From: Zanthoxylum bungeanum
Taxonomy: Eukaryota > Streptophyta > Magnoliopsida > Sapindales > Rutaceae
DNA length: 64,000 bases
Direction of reading: 5' to 3'
Assembly (NCBI GenBank): GCA_019454045.1
Contig: SKCR01037670.1
Location: 62,001 to 126,000 of the forward strand
Each line of letters opens with the position of its first letter. Positions within the stretch are counted from its first letter, which is position 1. A model generated the notes under the pieces. That model was not told the origin of the DNA and did not search any database. It saw nothing but the letters and a program-made list of their open reading frames with translations. The position numbers and the translations under genes were made by a program. Shown here piece after piece: positions 1 to 10,997 of this stretch.

Positions 1-239
1 GGAGGTCCAATACTACTCGGAAAGGTCTGAAATTCGCGGAGGAGACTCGGAACATCGGCTGCGAAATTCTGCCTGGCGCGTGGGTTCCACGCGTCACCTC
101 TACTAGAAGCTCTTTTTTTGAAAAGAGCTTTGTAGATTAAAAATATCATTTTACCTCTACTAGAAGTCATACTAAATGCTGACGCGGTACAAGAAGTCAT
201 AAACCCCCTCTGTTTAGGTGGTACAAGATAAATATTGAC

Positions 240-515
240 GTGACTATCAATTTAGAGAAAAAATTATCTGATTTGGGAGCTATTATTAGAGATTGGAATG
301 ACAAACTTATAGCGGCAGCCATTAAAACTTCAAGATTCTATGGGGATGTGACTTATGCTAAAGCTGAAGCAGCAAGCCGAGGACTGCAATTAGTAGAGAA
401 TGGTGAAGCATGCAGACACTTTCAAGGTTTTAAATGCACCTATATCTCTAGAATTGTAATGTTTTGCTATTCTTTGGCTAAGTTAGTTATGAAAAATATT
501 AAAATTGTTGTATGA
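240..515 (+). pseudogene. LINE-type RNase H (RVT_3) fragment
   Basis: This stretch reads without a stop for 91 codons but begins with GTG, so it is a remnant and not a gene. Residues about 12-57 (GAIIRDWNDKLIAAAIK, then AEAASRGLQLVENGEA) look like the start of the RNase H domain that ends plant non-LTR retroelements, which typically reads G-x-V/I-I-R-D and later E-A-x-A-x-x-x-G-L. No reverse transcriptase is visible upstream, although only 240 bases are available. After about base 415 the similarity stops and the sequence becomes AT-rich. A domesticated RNase H-like gene is possible but unlikely at this length. Confidence 0.5.
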
Positions 516-735
516 CTCCCAGGAGAACTCATGTGCCTTATCCACAATTATGGTTGAATGACAAGTGATACTTTCTTTTCAAAAAGGGAAAAAATAAATC
601 ATATCAAATCGGTACTAAAATTATTGTGACTAAAATTAATATCATTAACGTAATTTATAAAACAGTTATGTGTCATTTTCTCTATTTTTGATGATCTCTA
701 TCGTCATTTGACGATTTGAAATTATTTTTATAAAT

Positions 736-924
736 TTTTTTTTTTTTTTTTTTTTTTGAAATCGTTGGAAACCCCGCCACCAAACCACCAATTATGGGCC
801 GCGGCGCAGATAAAACCCCCGGCTGCCCCAGACTCTTACAAGAAGTTGCACCCCCTGGATTCGAACCCAGAACCTCAAGGTGAGATTCTGGACCCTTCAC
901 CACCAAGCCACACCACTTGGGGGC
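736..924 (-). mobile_element. tRNA-derived SINE with perfect 15-bp target duplication
   Basis: Minus-strand SINE. Its poly(A) tail appears as a T run at 736-757. The body carries a tRNA-like head with a B box (GGGTTCGAATCC as read on the minus strand) and the family tail TTTCCAACGATTTC. The 15-bp sequence ATTATTTTTATAAAT occurs at 721-735 and again at 925-939, directly abutting both ends, so the insertion boundaries are precise. Similar copies occur at about 1262, 4183, 8131, 44427, 51028, 51947, 52691 and 53335. Confidence 0.85.
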
Positions 925-1261
925 ATTATTTTTATAAATGCATATATGTCAGCCATATAATAAATCAAAGAAGATGCTTTTTTTTTTTTTTAATTTTATT
1001 TTGAACACATGAACACAACAAAATAATAATAATGTAGCAAATAATTCCACCGAAATACCCATGATTTTATTAGCCGTCGTTAGGAAAATTTGATAGAGAA
1101 AGAGGTGTATACATATGGAATTACAATTCTTTTGTGATCATAATAAAAATGGTTTTAATAACTACTCTTCAACATTAATACATTATTATCACCAAAATAA
1201 ACTCCTAAATGGACTGGTAAAAATTATCTCCACTAATTTTCTCGGTAGTGTGTTGTTTGGA

Positions 1262-1456
1262 GAGGTCCCAAGTGGCGTGGTTTGGTGGTGTATGACTCAG
1301 GACCTCACATTGAGGTCATGGGTTTGAATCCAGTGAGTGTGTTTCTTGTAAGAATTTGGGACAATCGAGAATTTTATATGTTGCGATTAAGCCCGAAATG
1401 AGTGGTTTTTTGCGGTGGATGGAATTTCCAATGATTTTTTTTTTAAAAAAAAAAAA
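1262..1456 (+). mobile_element. SINE, same family as 736-924
   Basis: The tRNA-like head (TGGCGTGGTTTGGTGGTGTA, then GGTTTGAATCCAGTGAGTG) is followed by the family body (TTTCTTGTAAGAATTTGGGAC, AAGCCCGAAATG, GGAATTTCCAATGA) and an A-rich tail at 1445-1456. It is a full-length but diverged copy. I could not define a target duplication. Confidence 0.75.
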
Positions 1457-1481
1457 TCTTCGAGATTGGTGGTGGAGTGAA

Positions 1482-2044
1482 TAGGAGTGTGCATCAGTCG
1501 GTTCGGTCGGTTAATCCTTGATTTTTAACCGAACCGAAATTTTTTGGTTAAGTAAATGTGTAACCGATTTAACCATATTATGACACAAAACTATTAATCA
1601 ATTAACCATTATATTTCGGTCGGTTTTGATTAATTCGGTTATTAACCAGTTCAACAAATATAAATTCATCAACTCAACATTCAACAAAGCAATTTAACAC
1701 AAATATAAATTCATATTCATCAAATTAATATTTAACCCAATATTATGAAATTTTGGATTTCTTAATAGCCAATAATTTAATAATTTTTGGTTTTAACAAT
1801 TTATCTAATAATCGGTCTATGAAATTTTATTATTTACTTATTTAGGGTTTTGAAGCATGTATATATTTCGGTTAATCGGTCGATTCGGTTATACGAATCT
1901 CATAACCGTAACCAAACCGAATAACCGAAAAAATTAAAAATTTTAACGCAAAAACCGATTTAATCACAATAACCGAACCGTTATGAAAAAATGGGTCAGA
2001 ACGGTTCGGTTAATCGGTTAAAACCGATTATATGTACACCTCTA
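1482..2044. mobile_element. hAT-type MITE with perfect 8-bp target duplication
   Basis: The ends are inverted: TAGGAGTGTGCAT on the left matches TAGAGGTGTACAT read inward from the right. The duplication GGAGTGAA sits at 1474-1481 and 2045-2052, which is the 8-bp length expected for hAT transposons. Next to each end are repeated CGGTTCGGTT / AACCGAACCG motifs, probably subterminal transposase-binding arrays. The interior is AT-rich and has no transposase, so the copy is non-autonomous. Confidence 0.85.
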
Positions 2045-2052
2045 GGAGTGAA

Positions 2053-3530
2053 GGTGAGCTCCTTTTGGGGCATTTAGGTTTCTAAAATTATATTCTTAAT
2101 TTCATTGAAAAATTAAATGAATTAGAAATTTCCCCAAATCACCCCATCTCTAGCTTCTGCCTTCTACATCCCCTCTCTCTATATAGGGATTTTGCATGTA
2201 GTGCTGAGTCATAGCCTCGACATTTGTAAACTTTAAAGCCACGTATACGTATTCGTCAATTAGATTTTCTTACTTATTTTTTTGAATTAGTGTCATTAAA
2301 TGTAATTTTAATTTTTAATACCTATTATTGAATTAGACGAGATCATGAATTAAAATTTATGTAAAAAATTTTAATGAATAATTTAAATTTAAATTGTCTC
2401 ACACTTTTTAGTAGCATTTAAACATGTATCTTAATTTTAATGTAAATTATAAATGAAGTTGACTTAAAAGTAGTGAAAGAATGAAGTATGATTCACCTCT
2501 AAATCTTGTTAGATAAATGGGAGAATATTAAACTACATTCATAGACTTAACGAGATGTCTAATATAACTTCAATGCCTAATCAAATTCTTAATCCCAATT
2601 TCGTCTTGTGATGTGATATGTGCTGAGATAATAAAATAATATTTTGATCAAAACATAATTTTTAAATGTTTGGTTAATGATAAAAAAAAATTAGGATTAT
2701 TAATCGTAATTTCTTTTAAAAATAAATTTTTGTAAAAGTTAAAATTATATTTTTTATTCACTATTAAAACTTTAAAAAAGCATATCACAATTATATTTTT
2801 AATGTAAAATAAGATTATATATCACAGTTTTGTTAACCATATTTTTTTTTTAATCATAATACCAAACAGAACCTTAATCCGGTCTATGAACATATGTTAT
2901 GGGTAAAGGGATTGTTGAACTTAGCTTTAAATAATAATATGAAATTGCGGTTTCTAGCCCAATGTCTATTTGTATATCCATGTTTTTATGGACTTTCGCC
3001 AAGATTCAAGAATTAGGATGTTGGTTGATTAATTGTGGAATTCTAATTTATTAATATAAAACTATAAGTAATTCGTAATGATATTTTCATTTGGTAATCT
3101 CTAGATTAATTAGAATATTGAAGTACTAAATTCTAATCATAAAATTAAGGAATTATGATCAATATTGAGCTGAATTTATGCACAAAATAAAAAACGAAAA
3201 ATATAGTGTTTGACCGAAATGAGAAGACCCATAATTAATTTTATGGCAAATTAAAGAGTACATTTTCAAATAGCTTGTTGACTTTATTCCTCTTTTTTCT
3301 CAAGTTCTTATATATGAAACATGACATTGAGATAGGTTTAATGGCCTACTAATGATTGATTAAAGTATTTATCAAGGTGAAGTAGGAGGCATATATGGTA
3401 TCACCAACTGATCTATTAATTAGATAATGCATTATTCTTAAGGTCAAATTCTATGACACCATCATCGGTTTCTGATTTAAGTTTCTGAACTCATCACTTA
3501 ACAAAAATTATAATCAAAACACTCTCGAGA
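2053..3530. other. AT-rich intergenic sequence, no gene seen
   Basis: I see no supported gene, RNA or transposon terminus here. The short open frames have no recognisable domain. Confidence 0.6.
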
Positions 3531-3692
3531 TAGACCTGGCCGACGGTCCGGTTCGGTTCCGAACCGGACGGTTCCCGATTCCACGAGTGTGGAACCGAAA
3601 TCGAACCGGTTAGTTCCGGTTCCACACTTATGTAGAACCAATTCGGTTCTGATTTGGTTCCGGTTCCGAACCGGAACCTTGGCCGGGAGTCC
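3531..3692. repeat. Foldback repeat rich in GGTTCCGAACCGG
   Basis: A GC-richer block in AT-rich surroundings. CCTGGCCGACGGTCCGG near the left end is roughly complementary to CCGGAACCTTGGCCGG near the right end, and the interior repeats GGTTCCGAACCGG and CGGTTCCACAC. The plan resembles the hAT-type MITE at 1482-2044, but I could not find a target duplication. Confidence 0.5.
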
Positions 3693-4182
3693 AACATACC
3701 ATTATTACTTGACCTTAAAATGGTTCTGGTATTGAACATTTGGACCCCATCAAATCGTTTTAGTAAACAACATTTTTTGCAATTTAAATTATAATAACAC
3801 ATTGGCCCAGTTTGAATTTATATGGAATGTGTGCAATTAGTTAATGCCCAAAAAGAAAATCCTTATTATTATGATGAAAATTGGGAAGCTATATGATCAA
3901 AGGCAATCACTTGGATCGATGCTCATAGTGATGGGTTTGTTACCAAAATGAAATTAAACAACAAAAGTAATTAAATAACAAGAGTTGACAATTGTTGATA
4001 GGGTGAAAAGAGTAGAGACACCATTATAGCTCAGCAACTGCGTCTTTTATAATATAGCGTCCTTGGCCTTGCTCATTATTTTACATAAAGTGCATATAGA
4101 TAGCAACACATTGATTAACTAATAAATTGATTAATTTATCTCTAAATGTTACATATTATTGAAGTTGAGGTATTTGTCTCCA

Positions 4183-4325
4183 ATAGACGTGACTTGGTGG
4201 TGTATGATTTTGGATCTGACTTTCAGGTCCTGAGTTCGAATTCATTGAGTGCGTTTCTTGTTCTCCGCTTAAGCTCGGAAATGATGGTTTGACGGCGAGA
4301 TTCCCAACATTCTAAAAAAAAAAAA
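4183..4325 (+). mobile_element. Internally deleted SINE copy
   Basis: Family head (GACTTGGTGGTGTATGA, GAGTTCGAATTCATTGAGTG) and tail (GACGGCGAGATTCCCAACA followed by A12 at 4314-4325). About 35 bases of the body between TTTCTTGT and CTCCGCTTAAGC are missing compared with the other copies. Confidence 0.7.
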
Positions 4326-5719
4326 GATTTAATGTATTTTAAGTCCACTATTAATTGTATGTTTGTCAGCTCCATCCTTCTGTCACGCAAGATGATCTTT
4401 CTCTGTTGTTGTTTTTTTACTTTTTGTGCATTTTCGTAAAAATTTCATTGTAATCTTGACTATTTGTTGGAAAATGACTTGAAATCGAATAATTGATGAC
4501 AGTTTGACTCATAAAATCTTCGATTAAAAACTTCAAATTTAGCTGGCAGGCATTTGCAAAGAGTATGCAAATCTCTTAATCATAAATATTAAATATATAG
4601 AGAGAATATATACATTGGAATATAGCTCTGATATATTAAGGTTAAAGAGCCATCTGAGTATATATTAAAGTGATATTAAGTGATGAGTGTTTGTTCTCTT
4701 GGAATCTAGGTTAATCGCAAAAAGAATTTCTCTCCCACAATCCAAGAACAAACTCATGACGAATTATGTGTACAAAGCAGACAATATCAATTCGATTATT
4801 GACTCAAACTATTATAATCGGTTTTATAATAGACTAGCGATTCGATGTGTGGTTGTATATATGTCATTATTTTATCGGTGTGGATAGATTTGTTATATTT
4901 TCCCTCTTGTGACAGGTAAGATTGTAATTTCACACGTATCTAGTGAGAAGTGATTTTGTAATTTATCGTTCCAATAAGGGCAGATAAAAATTCCAATATA
5001 TTAAGGGCAGATAAAAAAATAATTTTCTTACATATTAATATATCTAAACATTTATAAGGTTTTGCTTTCAACCTCATCCTTTGTCTCACTTTTCCTCTTA
5101 CTGTTTTCACTATATACAACATCCCATTACCAACTTACATCCAAATTTATTTATTTATTTATTTTTACAATTTTACCGAATATATTGACATGGTAATCAA
5201 TGTATTTGTATTTGTATTTGTATTTTATTAAAAACTAAAAAGTTTATAAAAATAAAAGCTAATAATTAGAGATGGCAATAAAAAGGGATGGGCCGAGATT
5301 TATTAATCCTACTCTCGTCTTATATATATAATCATGATAAAAATTGTTAAATCTCGTAAATTTTTCAAGATTAAAAAAAAAAATCACATTTTGTTCTATT
5401 AAAATCTCGTCTCATCTTATCCCAATAAAATCTCATCTTATTTTTTGTCTCATTCAATTCCGTTAAAAATATATCTAGTCATGTCATATTTTTAAATTGA
5501 AACATAAAAATATGTATCAAATTTCATTATAAGGGAAGTGTCAATCCCCAATTCATTTGACTTTTCGTCTTTTATCAAGGTTAGTTTCTCGAAATCAACA
5601 AAAGACAGAAAGTCAAAACTCAAAAGATATGTGTCTGCATCTATGAATTAATATCAAGAGTAGGAAAGCCTTGTCTAATCATTAAAAATACAAAAAGTTT
5701 CTGTTTGAGTAATTAATTA
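4326..5719. other. AT-rich intergenic sequence, no gene seen
   Basis: No coding, RNA or clearly bounded mobile feature could be supported. A weak low-complexity stretch near 5270-5480 (ATGGCAATAAAAAGGGATGG, repeated TCTCGTCTCAT) resembles the decayed hAT-type foldback repeats elsewhere in the window. Confidence 0.5.
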
Positions 5720-7256
5720 ATGGGAAATTTATAAAATTAACCAAAAAAATATACTCATTTATCAAAATAAGTCACAATATTTGATATTTATATTTTCAGT
5801 CAGTCTCCGAAGTCCGAAGTATACTTCGGAGAATTTGGAATCTCCGAAATACACATTGAAATTGGTGTAAAATTTGGATTCTCTGAAATACACAATGAAA
5901 GTTAAAACTTCAGATCTCCGAAGTTTTAAATTTTTTTTTATTTTTTTATTCAATACTTCGGATCTCCGAAATTTTGATTTGAATTTCTGAAATTTGAAAA
6001 TTGATCAGTCATTGATTTGTTTATGACCAAACTCCGCAGTTGCATTAGAGATGTGGCTGAGTTTCATTTCTAATCGACACAGCAGTATCGAGAAATCCAT
6101 TATGACTGTTTCCCTTGAAGTTTTCTCATGGTGTTTGTATCCATCACGTGTCTATGAATCTTAAAGCTAAGTTTAGGATGAGACCAAAGGCTATGAACAA
6201 TTTTATGATGACATATTTTGCTGCTGCTAAGTCTATATGACATCAGGACTTTGATGTGCAACTTCAAAACTTTGGCAGATTAATGCAGATGCAACAAGGT
6301 ATTTAGAAGAGTCTGTAGAGTGCAATAGATGGGCAAGTGAAGAGTTTTTAAACAGAAGATATAACATGATGATAACAAACATTGCTGAAAGTATGAATGC
6401 ATTGTTTAAAGAGGCGTGAACACTTCCGGTGCTTAATTTACTTAACTATATTAGGATGACCCTTTAGAGATGGTTTTATGATAAGAAACCCTTTCGATGC
6501 TTAGTCTTTGCAGTAAGATGTACACAACGACCACTCTTCGTGCTGCGTATGCGGAAACTATCCATCATATTGGTGATCAATCTGATTGATTCTTGCTAGA
6601 GAGTTATCAAGTATAATTTTATTTCTTTGTTCATTGGAAAAATATTTAAAAATAATTTTAACTAATAATTTTCAATGCATGTTTGAATGTATTACCACCA
6701 AATGAGCGTGTTTCGATGGGACGATCGAAAACAAATAGAAGACCGTCACATGACGAACAAACAGTGCAAGCCATATGCGCTCGATGTAGCGTACGTGGAC
6801 ACAATAGACGTTCATGCATGACTCCTCTTAGCCTAAAGTCAAGTCAACAATAATTTCAACTTATGTAAACATATTTGATGTATTAGTAATTTATGTTTTT
6901 GAACTTAGATGTAAAAATTTTATGTATCAATAAAAATCGTTAACTATTTCGTTCAGCATCAAAATCAATATCGTATCAAGTAAAAAGAAATTTATGTTTT
7001 TGTAGTGAAAACAAATGAGGAATGTCTGATTTTATAGATATTTTTTCAAACTTTGAAGATCCGAAGTATTGAATAACAAAATAAAAAAATAAAAAACTTC
7101 GGAGATTCGAAGTTTGAACTTCAGATCTCCGAACTTTACACCAACTTCGATGTGTACTTCGCTTCGGAGATTGTGGTTGAAAATACAAATGGCAAACATT
7201 ATGACTCATTTTGTCAAATGAGTATCTTTTTTTTTATTAGTTTTATAAATTTCCAT
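5720..7256 (+). mobile_element. Decayed Mutator-like element (MULE) with long terminal inverted repeats
   Basis: The two ends are imperfect inverted copies over roughly 220-250 bases (5720-5975 and 7035-7256). The outer ends read GGAAATTTATAAAA on the left and TTTTATAAATTTCC on the right, then ATACTCATTT / AAATGAGTAT, then arrays of CTTCGGAGATC-type motifs. TAATTAATT flanks both sides, compatible with a 9-bp MULE duplication, although this palindromic sequence leaves the exact edge ambiguous. The interior carries transposase remnants in the + direction. Confidence 0.75.
6040..6850 (+). pseudogene. MULE transposase (mudrA-type) remnant
   Basis: Fragments of a MULE transposase are readable across several frames. 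One is a histidine-containing stretch with NLKAKFR near 6145-6175. The clearest (6276-6417) has YLEESVECNRWASEEF and RRYNMMITNIAESMNALFKE, typical of the region after the catalytic core. Next is a broken LPVLNLLNYIR-like segment after a TGA. Finally there is a CCHC zinc knuckle at 6776-6817 (C-A-R-C-S-V-R-G-H-N-R-R-S-C), the usual C-terminal motif of these proteins. The N-terminal half and the catalytic acidic residues are absent, so it cannot encode a working enzyme. Confidence 0.7.
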
Positions 7257-8130
7257 TAATTAATTAAATTTGTTTTAAGAGCAATCAACTTAGCAGTGGT
7301 GCATCAATAATTCCACATTATAATTAATTATTGAACAATTTATATTATATGCATAGCTATAACCAATGGTTATCCAAGCTTATCTTGATCTTATCAAGAC
7401 CCTTTACCAGCTCTCACTCAAAAGGGTCTTAAGGTCTCATTGATGACGCAGAATATCGCAGTGTCAATGAATAGATTCTAGGGTTTATAACAAAGACAAA
7501 CAGAAGCATGTTTCTTTCAGCTTAAAGATCTGAGTCCAGTTGTTGATTAATTAAGATATTAATTATTAATAATTCTAATTAATAATTTTTATTTGGGGGA
7601 GTGAGAGATTTTTGAAGTTTTGATAGTTTTCTTCTTGTTATTTCCACTTGGGTGCGGTTCCTGTGGCCTCTTTGATTATTATAATTTTTTAGATTATATT
7701 AAACTATGAAACTTAGGTCAATGAATGGTTCTTGTTCTATGAAGGTTTGAAATTCTGCATGCCAATCTTTTTGGTTTTATCTTCTTTTCTTGTTTATATT
7801 ATTTTTTTAATTCTCTATACTTTTTATGTAATTTTTTATTATAATTCTGTTTGATTATTGAGATGGTATTATATAATTTTGATTTATGTTAAAAAAAATA
7901 ATTACCATCAGAATATTAATATAATTAAAATCTCAAGTCTGTGATGCAATTAACTTGAACGAGTTGTTGGCGTTTTAGGATTCGTTGAGCTGAAATATTC
8001 TTCTTTTTGCTGTCAAATTAAGGTAAAGATTATGGATTTATATGGTTTCAGCAGAAATGGTACCTCTAATTCTAAATAAATTAAAGTAAAATAGTTTGCT
8101 CTATTGAATAGGTACTTTCATTGTCTTCAA
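7257..8130. other. AT-rich intergenic sequence
   Basis: No gene was recognised. A short hairpin occurs at about 7407-7440 (AGACCCTTT pairing with AAAGGGTCT around a 15-base loop), too small and too isolated to call an RNA gene. Confidence 0.5.
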
Positions 8131-8254
8131 TAAGCGTGGTCCAGGGAGTGCGTTTCTTGTAAGAGTATGAGACAACCGAGGATTTTAACTGCTTCACTTA
8201 AACCCGGAATGGATGGTTTGACGGAGAAATTTCCAACGATTCCAAAAAAAAAAA
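8131..8254 (+). mobile_element. SINE fragment lacking its tRNA head
   Basis: It contains the family body (GGAGTGCGTTTCTTGTAAG, GAGACAACCGAGGATTTT, AAACCCGGAATGGATGG, TTTCCAACGATTCC) and an A tail ending at 8254, but not the A and B box region. It is probably 5'-truncated or internally deleted. Confidence 0.65.
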
Positions 8255-8570
8255 TATATATTCATTGTTACCGACAGTTCCTTACTCTATTACTTCTTTC
8301 ACGAAACCAATCTCACTGTCATATAGATATCATAAATTAGATTAATATATATTTAATATCTTCAAATAAATAAATAAATAATACTGGTAGTAATATTTTC
8401 CATCATAAAACTTCAAATAAATTAACCAGATCCTTATAAAATTGAAGTTATGGACTTTTTCATTTCCTCTTCTGAGCTAGACATTGATGACCATTTTATT
8501 GTGCCTCATTTTCCTGTACTAAGGCACTGTCGGTAGCTGTTGAAGTTAACAATCATCATCTTATTTAAAA

Positions 8571-8626
<56 letters not shown>
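8571..8626. repeat. (AAT)n microsatellite
   Basis: About 18 uninterrupted AAT units in intergenic DNA. A second AAT run lies inside the MYB coding region at 10345-10382. Confidence 0.95.
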
Positions 8627-9590
8627 GTACTTTAATTTTATTTTCATTTAAAAGTACATAAATGTAGAAAGAGATTGTAATTCCAAGGTGCTTCATCAAA
8701 AATAATTACATGTTTTTCACAGATATCAACTTTTTATTTTTTGGAATTAAAGAATAAATTTAATAAATGTATTCATAAAATCAGAAAATGAGATTAAAAA
8801 TTAATCCAATATATAAGAATTTAAAGTTTGTTAATCTGAAACAAAGTTCAACTTTGCTTCATGCATGCATCGCTTGCTTCAGTCAACAATTTGCTTCAAT
8901 AAATTGAAAATAATTGTTCTTGTTGTATTATGTTGTTTATACAAGATGGCTGCAAACGATACCGTTTTCAAACATAAAATTGTCTACTGCCTAACAAATG
9001 GATGCATATACGTATACGTTGAATTTCGCCTTCGGTCTATAATTGAGATTTATATGTTGGGGTATCAGTAATCCTGCAAAACAAAGATAAAGTGAGCACA
9101 GAGTATCTACCCACCGGTGTGGTGGATGCCGTTAGCACTCTGACGCTTAAGTCGGTGGTGTAGACGAGCGAAAAGAAAAGGAAGAACAAAGTGTGAGGTT
9201 ACCTTGACCTAATTAACGCCTTATATCCTTATATCCTAATTAAATTAGCACTTAAAATCTTGCCAAATCCTGATAATTAATATATAGTTGATCTTGAAAA
9301 CTATAATGGAATATTTCAACAATGTTTCATTGGATAAAATACCTGCAACATTGCTTCAAATAATAAACTAATGAACCCCAAAAGTAGTGCAATTAAAAAT
9401 GCTAAAGAAGAAGAAATTTGTGGTACAATTTGTCCATTTGCTTGAATACTTAAATATTTGATGAGCAAACTAATCCAGAAGGCAAGAGAGAATGAGACTG
9501 TGTGAAAAAAAAATACCCAGAATAGAGAGAATTATTAACAATATTAGACATTTTTGTCCTCATAAGCATCACATCAAATGCTTTTCCTAC
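8627..9590. other. MYB upstream region
   Basis: Mostly AT-rich DNA with no gene. A GC-richer patch at 9090-9200 (ACCGGTGTGGTGGATGCCG, CGCTTAAGTCGGTGGTG) looks like a scrap of a dispersed repeat. The MYB promoter must lie in the right-hand part. Confidence 0.45.
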
Positions 9591-9598
9591 CTATAAAT
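9591..9598 (+). promoter_or_regulatory. Probable TATA box of the MYB gene
   Basis: CTATAAAT lies about 105 bases upstream of the MYB start codon, leaving room for a 5' leader of about 75 bases. There is no other good TATA candidate between 9540 and the ATG. Confidence 0.55.
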
Positions 9599-9702
9599 CT
9601 TGGTCATGTTTCCCCATTTTTTCCCCAACAAGCCAAGACACAAACACACAGTTTCTTCTAGCTCTGTCAATAGCTTGGAGAAAAAAGGAAAGAAAGAACA
9701 AG

Positions 9703-10344
9703 ATGGGTCGAGCTCCATGCTGTGATAAGGCTAATGTGAAGAAAGGACCATGGTCATCTGAAGAAGATGCTAAACTCAAAGACTATATTGAAAAAAATGG
9801 CACTGGTGGCAACTGGATTGCTCTTCCTCAAAAAATTGGTACAATATTAAAACTCTCTTTCATGTTTTTTTATTAGGGTTTTGGAAATTTTCAAATGATT
9901 TTTAATTAATGAAGAATGGTATATATAATTGATCCATATAGGGCTAAAGAGATGTGGAAAAAGTTGCAGACTTAGATGGTTAAATTACTTGAGGCCAAAT
10001 ATCAAGCATGGTGGATTCTCTGAAGAAGAAGACAATATCATTTGCAGCCTTTACATAAGCATTGGCAGCAGGTAATTTTAACATTTAACTGCTTCTGCTT
10101 GTCCTTTTTCTTTATCCATTTGATGCTTTTGCTTAGGTTAATTAAGTAATTATTATAAAAATTTATTTTTCATTTTAGATGGTCTATAATGCTGCTCAGC
10201 TTCCTGGAAGAACAGATAATGACATCAAGAATTATTGGAACACAAGATTGAAGAAGAAATTACTCGGAAGGCGTAAGCAATCTAATAACATGATCAATAG
10301 ATTGATATCATCATCAGGGCAAGATTCAAATGGTGGAGATGCTG

Positions 10345-10382
<38 letters not shown>

Positions 10383-10997
10383 CAATATTCACAAGGTTTG
10401 AGCATCTCCGCCATAGAAAGGCTTGAACTTCATATGCAGCTTCAAAGCTTCCAAAACCCTCTTTCTTTCTACAACAATCCTGCCCTTTGGCCCAAGTTGA
10501 TTCAAAATCTTCAACAATTGAACCAAACTGGCCAAAACCCTAATTTGCAAAATGTTCCACCTAGTTCTCAACAAGGGCTTGAGCAAAATGTTGGTAAATT
10601 CTTTGAACAATCTAATTCCCCTCCACATACAATTCCACTAGATTTTCCAGAATCAAATTGCTCGGTTCCTGTGAGCATTACTGATCATACGCCAAAAGTG
10701 AATGGATTTGAGGCCTATAATGCAACAACAACTCAGGAGGAGTCAACTTTCCAAGCTGAGATTGAAAACTTTCTTAATAATAACAAAGCAGTTGGATTCA
10801 CAGCACAAGTGGAGGATCAAATTGGTCAATTTGATTGTTTCAGTGGTGCTATGAATGGTTCTAATAATAAGGACTGTTTGATTTGGTGGGCAAATGAGTT
10901 TGATTCAAAATCAACATCCTCAAACTCTTCCACACCTGCTCTTCATCATCAGCTTGAGGAGATGTTTCAAGATTATGAATTAGGTTACAATCTGTAA
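9703..10997 (+). pseudogene. R2R3-MYB transcription factor, RAX/MYB36-like (subgroup 14), frame broken in exon 3
   Basis: Exons: 9703-9838 (136 bp), 9942-10071 (130 bp) and 10179-10997, with GT-AG introns at the positions standard for plant R2R3-MYBs. Exon 1 begins [20 protein letters not shown] and continues [11 protein letters not shown]; exon 2 carries [20 protein letters not shown] and [18 protein letters not shown]. These are hallmarks of the RAX1/MYB36/MYB68/MYB84 group, which act in the nucleus in axillary meristem or root endodermis programmes. Exon 3 should continue [20 protein letters not shown]. The DNA reads AGA TGG TCT ATA AT then GCT GCT CAG, one base short, and normal splicing reaches a stop about 25 codons later. 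Past that point the other frame stays open for about 270 codons, with an Asn12 tract and an acidic C-terminus. It may be a recent pseudogene or a sequencing error. The ATG at 10179 is not a plausible native start. Confidence 0.85.
10345..10382 (+). repeat. (AAT)n microsatellite coding for poly-Asn in the MYB C-terminal region
   Basis: Twelve consecutive AAT codons encode an asparagine run between DAD and QYSQ, in the divergent C-terminal region and outside the DNA-binding repeats. Length changes in steps of three bases would keep the frame. Confidence 0.9.

Noticed and set aside
844..870. tRNA-like B box (GGTTCGAATCC on the minus strand) as a tRNA gene
   Set aside because: The cloverleaf cannot be completed and the sequence is part of a SINE with a poly(A) tail and target duplication.
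7407..7440. Short hairpin (AGACCCTTT...AAAGGGTCT) as a possible microRNA precursor
   Set aside because: The stem is only nine base pairs, and I recognise no known plant microRNA in it.
10179..10997. A stand-alone protein starting at the ATG at 10179
   Set aside because: This ATG sits at the exon 3 acceptor inside the MYB repeat; without exons 1 and 2 it would lack most of the DNA-binding domain.
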